Positions 1 to 5,187 of a DNA stretch of 5,187 bases are shown piece by piece. Positions within the stretch are counted from its first letter, which is position 1, and each line of letters opens with the position of its first letter. Under the pieces are notes generated by a model. It was not told where the DNA came from, did not search any database, and worked only from the letters and a program-made list of their open reading frames with translations. The position numbers and the translations under genes are program-made. Source of the DNA: Chloroflexota bacterium (GTDB lineage Bacteria > Chloroflexota > Dormibacteria > Dormibacterales > Dormibacteraceae); assembly GCA_005880345.1 (NCBI GenBank), contig VBGE01000005.1:1-5187 (forward strand), in the 5' to 3' direction.

Positions 1-1
1 G

Positions 2-550
2 CAGGCGCGGCTGGGGCCGGGGCGCATCCACCACTGCATGCGCTGGCTGGGCCAGGCTCGCCGCGCGTTCGACATGCTGTGCGAGCGCGCGCTGCAGCGC
101 GAGGCGTTCGGCCGCAAGCTCGCCAGCCACCAGACCATTCAGAACTGGATCGCCGACTCGGCAGCGGAGATGCAGGCCGCGCGGCTGATGACGCTGCACG
201 CGGCGTGGGTCATCGACACCCAGGGCGCTTCGGCGGCGCGCCGCGAGATCTCGTTGATCAAGTTCTTCGGCGCGAAGGTGCTGCACGACGTGATCGACCG
301 GGCGATCCAGATTCACGGCTCGCTCGGCTACTCGGCCGACCTACCGTTGGAAGAGATGTACCGCCACGCGCGGGCGGCGCGCATCTACGACGGGCCCGAC
401 GAGGTGCACCGCGTTTCGGTGGCGCGCCAGGTGCTGGCCGGGTATCGACCGCCCGAAGGGATGTGGCCGCGCGAGCACATGCCGACACGGCGCGAGTCTG
501 CGCGGCGCAAGTTCGCCGCTTTGCTGGAGGCTGCAACCACTGATGCCTAG
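2..550 (+). CDS. Acyl-CoA dehydrogenase, C-terminal part (5' end outside window)
   Basis: Flavin-dependent alpha,beta-dehydrogenation of an acyl-CoA thioester, as in fatty-acid or related acyl-CoA breakdown in the cytoplasm. The frame is open from the left edge and 182 residues are visible, covering the C-terminal helical domain. Visible signatures are GPGRIHHCMRW at the start of the domain, REAFGRKLASHQTIQ (the usual R-x-x-F-G-x-x-L-x-x-x-Q pattern), IQIHGSLGY, and YRHARAARIYDGPDEVHR near the end. This wording resembles the ACAD10/11-like branch more than the short-chain enzymes. In that branch the IYDGPDEVH segment has Asp where medium-chain enzymes carry the catalytic Glu (YEG). The ORF's first Met (position 38) is internal to the conserved domain and is not the start. 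The stop codon overlaps the next gene by 8 bases, implying one transcript. The exact substrate cannot be read from this fragment. Confidence 0.93.
   Translation, partial: QARLGPGRIHHCMRWLGQARRAFDMLCERALQREAFGRKLASHQTIQNWIADSAAEMQAARLMTLHAAWVIDTQGASAARREISLIKFFGAKVLHDVIDRAIQIHGSLGYSADLPLEEMYRHARAARIYDGPDEVHRVSVARQVLAGYRPPEGMWPREHMPTRRESARRKFAALLEAATTDA
526..530 (+). promoter_or_regulatory. Possible ribosome binding site of the methyltransferase gene
   Basis: GGAGG lies inside the end of the acyl-CoA dehydrogenase gene, 12 bases before the ATG at 543. The match to the anti-Shine-Dalgarno sequence is good, but the spacing is longer than usual. Re-initiation after the overlapping upstream stop may contribute. 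Confidence 0.4.
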
Positions 551-1184
551 ACGTTTGCCCGAATACGCCGTGCGCAACCGCGACGTCTGGACCGTGTCGA
601 ACGCCAACTACACGGCGGCCAGCGCCCATGACTCGTGGGCGCAGGACAAGATCACCTGGGGCCGCTGGAACACGCCCGAGGACGACATCAAGGTGCTGCC
701 GGAAATGAAGGGGCTCGAGGTGATCGAGCTGGGCTGCGGCACCGCGTACTTTGGCGCCTGGCTGAAGAAGGCGGGCGCCAAGCGCGTGCTCGGTGTGGAC
801 ATCACGCCCGCGCAGCTGAAGACCGCGGAGGAGATGAACGAGGAGTTCGGCCTGGGCCTGGAGGACCTGATCTTCATGCGGTCGACCGACCTGGAGATGG
901 TGTGCAGCGCCGACACCGAGCGGATCGGAACCAAGCTAGTGCGGCCGCTGAAGGGGATGCACCGGCTGGACTGGACCGATGACGAGGTCGGTGCGAGCAC
1001 CGAGTTCCACGTCAGCCATTCGGAGCTGTTCCAGATCCTGCGCCGGTCGGGTTTCGATGTGATCGACTTCCGCGAGCTGTACGCCGCGGAGAGCGCGGAA
1101 GACCATCCGTACTACCAGTACGTGTCGGCGGAGTGGGCCAAGCAGTGGCCATCCGAGGAGATCTGGCGGGCGCGAAAGCGGTAG
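543..1184 (+). CDS. Class I SAM-dependent methyltransferase with a shortened core
   Basis: Predicted cytoplasmic methyltransferase of 213 residues; the methyl acceptor is unknown. The N-terminal lead (residues 12-46) has the NR-x-x-W, NANYT, W-G-x-W and PE signature seen in a family of bacterial methyltransferases. SAM-binding motif I is VIELGCGTAYFGAWL (60-74), and the ribose-binding acid is at the end of strand 2 in VLGVDITPAQL (82-92, D86). The C-terminal half also fits the family: FMRSTDLEMVC (111-121), RPLKGMHRLDW, FHVSHSELFQILRRSGF and a final AEWAKQWPSEEIWRARKR. However, FGLGLE (102-107) runs straight into DLIFMRST. Family members normally place motif II/III, a SEYG-type strand 4 and an LRPGG turn between these points. 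They are usually around 260-280 residues, so about 45-60 residues seem absent. The frame is intact, so it is called a CDS, but activity is doubtful. The ATG overlaps the preceding gene's stop by 8 bases. Confidence 0.85.
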   Translation: MPRRLPEYAVRNRDVWTVSNANYTAASAHDSWAQDKITWGRWNTPEDDIKVLPEMKGLEVIELGCGTAYFGAWLKKAGAKRVLGVDITPAQLKTAEEMNEEFGLGLEDLIFMRSTDLEMVCSADTERIGTKLVRPLKGMHRLDWTDDEVGASTEFHVSHSELFQILRRSGFDVIDFRELYAAESAEDHPYYQYVSAEWAKQWPSEEIWRARKR

Positions 1185-1185
1185 C

Positions 1186-2529
1186 TCAAGGGTGAGATTC
1201 GGCCAGGTGGAGGCGGTCCCAGTCCGAGTACGGACCGTTGACGTGGACGATCCGCTTCAGCCCGGCCTGCTCTAGCAGGCTCGCGGCGATACCGGCGCGA
1301 TACCCAGATGCGCAGTGCACCGCCACCGGCGCCTCGCGCGGGATCTCTGCAGAACGGGACGGGATGTCGGGCACGTATATGTGGACCGCGCCGGGGACGT
1401 GGCCTCCCACCCACTCGTGCTCGTCACGCGCGTCGACCACGGTCATCGGCGCGGCACTGATGACCCACTCCGCAAGGTCCTCGACGTCGACAGTCTGAAA
1501 AGTAGAGACTTCGTAGCCGGCGGTTCGCCACGCGTCGATGCCGCCGTCGAGCGCGCCGGCGATCGTGTCGAACCCGACGCGCAGCAGCTGGCGCTGCGCC
1601 AGCCGGAGCTCGGCCTCGCTGCCGCCGACCAGGACGATCGGCCGGCCACGCGCAACGAGCCATCCCACCCACGCGCTCACCGGCCCGTCGATTCCTACGC
1701 TGAAGCTGCCGGGGATGTGTCCTCGGTCGTGGTCGCGGCCGTGGCGAATGTCGACCACCGCCGCGCCAGAGGCCATCAGCTGCACGACCTGCGCGGCGGT
1801 CAACTGCGTGAGGGCCGGCGGCGTGAGGCCGATGAGCGACGGGCCTCCCAGGTTGACCGCGGCCATGTCGCGGTAGTAGGTCGGATAGCGCGGCTGGTTG
1901 AGCACCCGGGCGAGGAACGGCATGACCTCGGTGACCTGGAAGAAGGGATTGGTCTTGCGCTCGACACCCAGCGTCGTCTCGTGGCCGCTGTGTCCGCCGG
2001 TTCCGCAGAACGAGCCCGCGCCGTGCGTGGCGAATACGCGGATGTGGTCGGGCAACCCGCGCAGCCGCGCCTGCAGCGTGCTGAGCGCCTCGAGCGCGAG
2101 ATGGACGGCAAGGTGCGGGCCGAAGAGGTCAGTGCGTGCGATCGCACCCAGCATCACCGCCCCGCCGGAGAACAGGGCCTGCGGCCGGCCGCCCTCACTG
2201 AGCAGATACGCCTTGTGGTCTGGCGTGTGACCGGGCGTGTGGATCGCCTGGATGGTCATCCCGCCGACGGCCAGTTCGGCGCCGACGGCCAGCTCCTCGA
2301 CGTTCGATTGCGCCTCAGCGGCGAGCTCGCGACGGCCCGAGACGAAGTCGTTGTGCAGGTGGGTGTCGAGCGCGTGCGTCAGCTGGACGTGATGCTGGTC
2401 GGCGATGTGGAGGTAGCGCTCGATGTCACGGAATGGATCGATGACGACCCCCACGCCTTGTTCCTCATCCAACGCGACGAAGCTCGTGTTCCCCAGCTCT
2501 GGTGCGGGGACCGCCTCGACCGTGTACAT
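1186..2529 (-). CDS. MBL-fold/double-rhodanese protein (CstB-like persulfide dioxygenase-sulfurtransferase)
   Basis: Soluble 447-residue protein predicted to act on persulfides or sulfane sulfur; I see no signal peptide or membrane segment. Residues 1 to about 235 form a metallo-beta-lactamase domain: T-H-L-H-N-D-F-V-S-G (56-65), HTPGHTPDH (97-105), FSGGAVMLGAIARTDL (120-135) and ATHGAGSFCG (167-176). A first rhodanese domain (about 240-342) has D-I-R-H-G-R-D-H-D-R-G-H-I-P-G (260-274) but reads LVGGSEAE where the active-site loop should be, with no cysteine. A second rhodanese domain (about 345-440) has the loop H-C-A-S-G-Y-R with C406. Domain order and length match Staphylococcus CstB, which converts persulfides to thiosulfate. 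The iron site differs (T-G-D becomes S-G-G; H-x-H-x-D-H becomes H-x-H-x-D-F), so the reaction is inferred. The frame stays open upstream of 2529, but homology begins at MYTVEAVPAPELGNTS, 5 bases after the frdD stop. No clear Shine-Dalgarno is seen, so coupling to frdD is likely. Confidence 0.9.
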   Translation of the reverse strand: MYTVEAVPAPELGNTSFVALDEEQGVGVVIDPFRDIERYLHIADQHHVQLTHALDTHLHNDFVSGRRELAAEAQSNVEELAVGAELAVGGMTIQAIHTPGHTPDHKAYLLSEGGRPQALFSGGAVMLGAIARTDLFGPHLAVHLALEALSTLQARLRGLPDHIRVFATHGAGSFCGTGGHSGHETTLGVERKTNPFFQVTEVMPFLARVLNQPRYPTYYRDMAAVNLGGPSLIGLTPPALTQLTAAQVVQLMASGAAVVDIRHGRDHDRGHIPGSFSVGIDGPVSAWVGWLVARGRPIVLVGGSEAELRLAQRQLLRVGFDTIAGALDGGIDAWRTAGYEVSTFQTVDVEDLAEWVISAAPMTVVDARDEHEWVGGHVPGAVHIYVPDIPSRSAEIPREAPVAVHCASGYRAGIAASLLEQAGLKRIVHVNGPYSDWDRLHLAESHP

Positions 2530-2534
2530 GGGCG

Positions 2535-2924
2535 CTAGATGCCGATCGGAACTGTCGTCAGCAGGATCCAGACCGTGATCAAGGTGACCACGGCGGCGCC
2601 GCCGTAGAAGGCGACCTGCGCCGGCACCGTTTTCGCAGCATGGACACCAAAGTCCATCAGCAAGTAGCGGATCCGGTGCGCGAAGTGGAAGAACGCAAAC
2701 ATGATGAGCACCAGCAGATAGAGCTTGACCAGCGGGTTGGCCAGGACTCGGATCCACGTGTCGTAGTGCTGATCGACCACCTTCACGATCCCGAGCGGCC
2801 CGAGGATGCCCTGGACCAGTACGTGAACAGGCAGCAGGAGCGCCGTGATCACACCGCCGTTGGAGAACAGAAACCAGAAGAACAGGTGACTGAGCGCAGG
2901 CCGGCGCACCGCCGTGGTGCTCAT
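2535..2924 (-). CDS. frdD: Fumarate reductase membrane anchor subunit FrdD
   Basis: Membrane anchor of quinol:fumarate reductase, 129 residues, close to the usual 115-130. With FrdC it holds the FrdAB catalytic dimer on the inner face of the cytoplasmic membrane and helps form the menaquinol site. Three hydrophobic segments are visible, at about residues 25-47, 66-83 and 99-124. Family features are the N-terminal F-W-F-L-F-S-N-G-G (16-24), a proline-bearing first helix (LLLPVHVL), H80-F-A-H83-R-I-R-Y-L-L-M-D after helix 2, and a following VHAAKTVPAQVAFYGGAA that parallels the E. coli FrdD tail. The ATG shares an ATGA with the frdC stop (4-base overlap), which decides the start and implies coupled translation. 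No Shine-Dalgarno is visible. The same frame is open far upstream through frdC, but that extension has no membrane-protein character. Confidence 0.9.
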   Translation of the reverse strand: MSTTAVRRPALSHLFFWFLFSNGGVITALLLPVHVLVQGILGPLGIVKVVDQHYDTWIRVLANPLVKLYLLVLIMFAFFHFAHRIRYLLMDFGVHAAKTVPAQVAFYGGAAVVTLITVWILLTTVPIGI

Positions 2925-3343
2925 CGCGCGAACCAGATGAGGACGAATCCAACCACCACCGACCCGGCCGCCCATGCGCCGAACATGGCCATCACGATGA
3001 CGCGCGGCGGGATCGACCGGTCCAGGACTTTGACCCTGATGATCACTCCGGCCAGCTTGAGGAAGGTGTAGCTGTGGTAGAGCGCGAACAGCAGCACGAC
3101 AGCGCTGAAGGCGACAAAAGCTGCGGACCTGGGTGGGTAGTAACCTGCGGGTCCGTTGCCCGCTAGCTTGATCTCGTAAAGCAACCAGATCAGCCACAGG
3201 GCCATCGGCACCGCAGTGAACTCTCGTGCCACGTAAAGGAAGTAGTGCCGCGTGCGCGTCCACCAGTTGGCGGGCATGCGCCATCGGTACTCCTTTACCC
3301 CCTGCCCCTCACCCTGACCCTCTCCTCTATGGGGAGAGGGCAT
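2921..3343 (-). CDS. frdC: Fumarate reductase membrane anchor subunit FrdC (start uncertain)
   Basis: Second membrane anchor of the fumarate reductase. The secure part is YRWRMPANWWTRTRHYF followed by LYVAREFTAVPMALW. It parallels the E. coli FrdC stretch ending in [20 protein letters not shown] and keeps the Arg-Glu pair (R40-E41 here) that lies near the menaquinone in E. coli FrdC. Three membrane helices are predicted at about 43-60, 74-95 and 112-137; H90 in LYHSYTF matches the E. coli LLHTKTW histidine. The start is difficult. ATG 3343, one base after the frdB stop, is chosen because it keeps the conserved YR...WW lead (140 residues), but its first 15 or so residues are translated from a repeat. 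Alternatives are ATG 3361 (146 residues, overlapping frdB) and ATG 3277 (118 residues, beginning MPANWW and losing the YRWR lead). Homologues as I recall them start a few residues before YR, where this sequence has GTA, not a start codon. Confidence 0.85.
   Translation of the reverse strand: MPSPHRGEGQGEGQGVKEYRWRMPANWWTRTRHYFLYVAREFTAVPMALWLIWLLYEIKLAGNGPAGYYPPRSAAFVAFSAVVLLFALYHSYTFLKLAGVIIRVKVLDRSIPPRVIVMAMFGAWAAGSVVVGFVLIWFAR
3290..3296 (-). promoter_or_regulatory. Strong Shine-Dalgarno-like site near the frdC start
   Basis: The coding strand reads AAAGGAG here. It is 12 bases before the in-frame ATG 3277 of frdC, and only 5 bases before an out-of-frame ATG at 3284. It may serve a start at 3277. 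It may equally be just the Lys-Glu codons of a longer FrdC N-terminus. Confidence 0.35.
3298..3340. repeat. Short G-rich palindromic intergenic repeat at the frdB-frdC junction
   Basis: On the + strand a C-rich tract with CCCCTCACCCTGACCCTCTCC leads into an inverted repeat: CCCTCTCC (3318-3325), a 7-base loop, then GGAGAGGG (3333-3340). The pattern resembles a widespread class of dispersed bacterial repeats of the type CCCTCACCC...CCCTCTCCCC-loop-GGGGAGAGGG, whose translation gives SPxxGEGxGEG-like peptides. Exactly such a peptide appears in the upstream extension of FrdC. On the - strand the hairpin is not followed by a T-tract, so it is not a typical intrinsic terminator. Only one copy is present in this window, so the dispersed nature is from family knowledge. 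Confidence 0.7.
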
Positions 3344-3344
3344 G

Positions 3345-4085
3345 TCAATCTCGGTTGCCATAGGGGAGGACGAATCGCATCGTCGTGTCGAGCTTGGTCT
3401 GCTGGATCGCCTTGGCCGGGTCGACGCCCTTCGGGCAGACGACCGAGCACTCACCGACGAAGCTGCATTCCCACACGCCCTCGGCATCGCCGATGACCGG
3501 CAGCCTTTCCTTCAAACCCTGGTCGCGCGAGTCGAGGTTGTAGCGGCGCGCTAGGGCGATCGCGGCGGGGCCCAAAAACTCGTTGTTAAGACCGTATACA
3601 GGACACGCTGCGTAACAGAGCATGCAGTTGATGCACTCGCTGAACTGCCTGAACTCGTCGATCTGCTGGTTGGTCTGACGGTGCTCGCCCGCGCCGAGCG
3701 GCAGCTCCTGCTTGCGGATGACCCACGGCTTGATCGACTTCAGCTTGTGCATGAAGTCGTCCATGTCGATCACGAGGTCGCGGATCAGGGGGAAGTTGTT
3801 GAGCGGGCCGACGTGGATCGCTCGCGGCCAGTAGTCGCGCACGAACGCGTTGCACGTGAGCTTGGGCGTGCCGTTGACCATCATCCCGCAGCTGCCGCAG
3901 ATGCCCATGCGGCACGACCAGCGAAAGCTCAGGGAGCCATCGACGTGGTTCTTGATGTAGTTGAGCGCGTCCAGCACCACCATGCTCTCGTCGTAGAAGG
4001 GGATGTCGTACGACTGCATGCGCGGCGCCGAATCCCTGTCCGGGTCGTAGCGCGTTGCCTGGATCGTGACCCTCTTGTCAGCCAA
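3345..4085 (-). CDS. frdB: Fumarate reductase iron-sulfur subunit FrdB
   Basis: Electron-transfer subunit passing electrons from the menaquinol site in FrdCD to the FAD of FrdA. It has 246 residues, nearly identical in length to E. coli FrdB. The N-terminal ferredoxin domain holds the [2Fe-2S] ligands C58, C63, C66 (SCRMGICGSCG) and C78 (KLTC). The C-terminal domain holds C151-x-x-C154-x-x-C157-x-x-x-C161-P and C207-x5-C213-x-x-x-C217-P. By comparison with E. coli FrdB, C151, C154, C157 and C217 bind the [4Fe-4S] cluster, while C161, C207 and C213 bind the [3Fe-4S] cluster. All ligands are present. The start is a TTG with an AGGGAG site 6 bases upstream; the first residues (RVTIQATRYDPDRDSAP) align with the start of actinobacterial FrdB proteins as I recall them. 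The gene begins 12 bases after the frdA stop. Confidence 0.97.
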   Translation of the reverse strand: MADKRVTIQATRYDPDRDSAPRMQSYDIPFYDESMVVLDALNYIKNHVDGSLSFRWSCRMGICGSCGMMVNGTPKLTCNAFVRDYWPRAIHVGPLNNFPLIRDLVIDMDDFMHKLKSIKPWVIRKQELPLGAGEHRQTNQQIDEFRQFSECINCMLCYAACPVYGLNNEFLGPAAIALARRYNLDSRDQGLKERLPVIGDAEGVWECSFVGECSVVCPKGVDPAKAIQQTKLDTTMRFVLPYGNRD

Positions 4086-4091
4086 CTGCCT

Positions 4092-4097
4092 CTCCCT
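4092..4097 (-). promoter_or_regulatory. Ribosome binding site of frdB
   Basis: AGGGAG on the coding strand begins right after the frdA stop codon and lies 6 bases before the TTG start. It supports the non-ATG start of frdB, since no in-frame ATG lies nearby before the conserved ferredoxin domain. Confidence 0.75.
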
Positions 4098-5187
4098 TCA
4101 GTAACTGCGCGCCTGCGGCTGGAAATTCATGATGCGGACGTCTTCGTATTCGAGCTTCGGCCGCGCACCGTCACGCCTGTACGCGAGGGTGTGCTTGAGA
4201 AATTTCTCATCGTTGCGCTCTGGAAAGTCGCGCCGCGAGTGGGCGCCGCGAGATTCCTCTCGGGCGAGCGCGGAGACCGCGATCGCCTGGGCGACCTCGA
4301 GCATGAAGTCGAGCTCCATCGCCGACGTGAGCTCGGTGTTGAAGGTGCGGCTCGAGTCCTCGATCTTGATGCGCTCGAAGCGCTCACGGAGGCCGCCCAG
4401 CTTCTCGACGAGCTCCTCCAGGCCCTGCTTCGTACGAAAAACGCCCGCGCCGGCGTCCATGTCGCGCTGCATCTCCTCGCGGATGACACCGATCTTCTCG
4501 TCGCCGCCTTTCTTGTCGAGATAGTCGACCTCGACGCGGTGGGCCTCATCCCAAACCATCGCGTCGACCGGGTTCGCGGTGACCGGCCTGGCGGAGCTCG
4601 CGTACTCCGCCGCCGCGATGCCCGAGGCCGCGCCGAACACCAGGCATTCGGAGAGCGAGTTCGAGCCCAGGCGGTTGGCGCCGTTGAGGCCCACGTTCGC
4701 GCACTCTCCGGCCGCATAGAGCCCTGCGATGGGCGTGGCTCCATAAATGTCGGCGTCGACCCCACCCATCATGTAGTGCTGCACAGGGCGCACGGGGATG
4801 GGCTCGCGCACGATGTCGATGCCCAGGAACTCGCGGCCGAGCTCGCGCATGAAGGGCAGCTTCTCGTCGATGTGCTTCTCGCCGAGATGGCGGACGTCGA
4901 GGTGAAGGTACTTGCCGTGAGGACCCTCGAAGCCGTGGCCCTCTTCGAACTCGGTGATCATCGCGCGGGAGATGATGTCGCGCGGCCCGAGCTCCATCTT
5001 GTTGGGCACGTAGCGCTTCAGGAAACGCTCGCCGTCCTTGTTGGTGAGGTAACCGCCTTCGCCACGCACGGCCTCCGTGATGAGGATGCCCGTGAACGGC
5101 AGCCCCGTCGGATGGAACTGCACCATCTCCATGTCCTTCAGGCCGGCGCCCGCGCGGTAAGCAAGGGCCATGCCGTCCCCGGTGCAG
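4098..5187 (-). CDS. frdA: Fumarate reductase flavoprotein subunit FrdA, C-terminal part (5' end outside window)
   Basis: Catalytic subunit reducing fumarate to succinate at a covalently bound FAD on the cytoplasmic side of the membrane. The last 362 residues are visible; E. coli FrdA has 602. Counting from the first whole codon at the right edge, the fragment opens with CTGDGMALAYRAG. It then shows QFHPTG (H25, matching E. coli H232), TEAVRGEGG (E38, matching E245), ELGPRD (R69, matching R287), VQHYMMGGV (H137, matching H355) and GECANVGLNGANRLGSNSL (R172, matching R390). The substrate-binding and proton-transfer residues are therefore intact. Between the second and third motif it lacks a loop of about 10 residues present in E. 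coli. The C-terminal SRGAHSRRDFPERNDEKFLKHT block and a short LEYEDVRI...Y tail fit the family. The FAD-attachment histidine and promoter lie beyond the window. It is first in the gene order A-B-C-D. Confidence 0.96.
   Translation of the reverse strand, partial: CTGDGMALAYRAGAGLKDMEMVQFHPTGLPFTGILITEAVRGEGGYLTNKDGERFLKRYVPNKMELGPRDIISRAMITEFEEGHGFEGPHGKYLHLDVRHLGEKHIDEKLPFMRELGREFLGIDIVREPIPVRPVQHYMMGGVDADIYGATPIAGLYAAGECANVGLNGANRLGSNSLSECLVFGAASGIAAAEYASSARPVTANPVDAMVWDEAHRVEVDYLDKKGGDEKIGVIREEMQRDMDAGAGVFRTKQGLEELVEKLGGLRERFERIKIEDSSRTFNTELTSAMELDFMLEVAQAIAVSALAREESRGAHSRRDFPERNDEKFLKHTLAYRRDGARPKLEYEDVRIMNFQPQARSY

Noticed and set aside
38..550. Acyl-CoA dehydrogenase starting at the ATG at 38
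   Set aside because: Conserved family residues (GPGRIHHC) lie upstream in the same frame, so the gene extends past the left edge.
1265..1280. GCCTGC-TCTA-GCAGGC inverted repeat as terminator of the methyltransferase transcript
   Set aside because: The stem is only 6 bp, no T-run follows, and it lies inside conserved coding sequence of the second rhodanese domain.
1315..2538. A 407-codon open frame on the + strand across the MBL-rhodanese gene
   Set aside because: It is antisense to a gene with clear domains, has Arg/Asp-rich low-complexity composition typical of GC-rich shadows, and shows no recognisable motif.
2530..2952. N-terminal extension of the MBL gene to 2952 (588 residues) as a fusion protein
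   Set aside because: The extra 141 residues are the frdD sequence read in another frame. Homology begins at the ATG at 2529.
2535..3284. A 249-residue reading from ATG 3284 through frdC into frdD
   Set aside because: Its first half is the frdC region in the wrong frame, without hydrophobic helices. frdC in its own frame has full FrdC features.
3318..3340. Hairpin at the frdB-frdC junction as an intrinsic terminator
   Set aside because: No T-tract follows on either strand, and the frd genes continue beyond it.
3344..3487. frdC frame open upstream to 3487
   Set aside because: This part overlaps the end of frdB and translates to an Arg/Ser-rich stretch with no family match.

Overview
The window is gene-dense, GC-rich bacterial chromosome with no gap longer than about 15 bases between genes. 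It holds two converging transcription units. The left unit (+ strand) has the 3' end of an acyl-CoA dehydrogenase gene, then an overlapping gene for a class I SAM-dependent methyltransferase. The right unit (- strand) reads from the right edge leftward: frdA (3' part only), frdB, frdC, frdD, then a 447-residue metallo-beta-lactamase/double-rhodanese protein laid out like the persulfide dioxygenase-sulfurtransferase CstB. The two units meet tail to tail, with one base between the stop codons.

The frd genes encode a four-subunit menaquinol:fumarate reductase. FrdA is the FAD subunit, FrdB carries three iron-sulfur clusters, and FrdC and FrdD are small three-helix membrane anchors. The A-B-C-D order and the FrdC/FrdD sequences favour fumarate reductase over succinate dehydrogenase. 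The four genes plus the CstB-like gene are spaced like one operon: a 12-base gap, a 1-base gap or start ambiguity, an ATGA overlap, and a 5-base gap. This pairs anaerobic or low-oxygen electron transport with a sulfane-sulfur enzyme.

The points that most deserve a second look are these. (1) The methyltransferase appears to lack about 45-60 residues from the middle of its Rossmann core, although its frame is open. (2) A short G-rich palindromic repeat sits exactly at the frdB-frdC junction and leaves the frdC start unclear. On the coding strand it also has a G-quadruplex-type pattern. (3) The metallo-beta-lactamase domain has lost some of the canonical iron-site residues, and only one of its two rhodanese domains keeps the catalytic cysteine.

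Taxonomy is uncertain. High GC, a TTG start, and FrdB/FrdC sequences resembling those of mycobacteria suggest an actinobacterium or a GC-rich Chloroflexota/Dormibacterota-like soil bacterium. This is inference from remembered family sequences, not a search. I see no tRNA, rRNA, CRISPR array, insertion sequence or convincing terminator.
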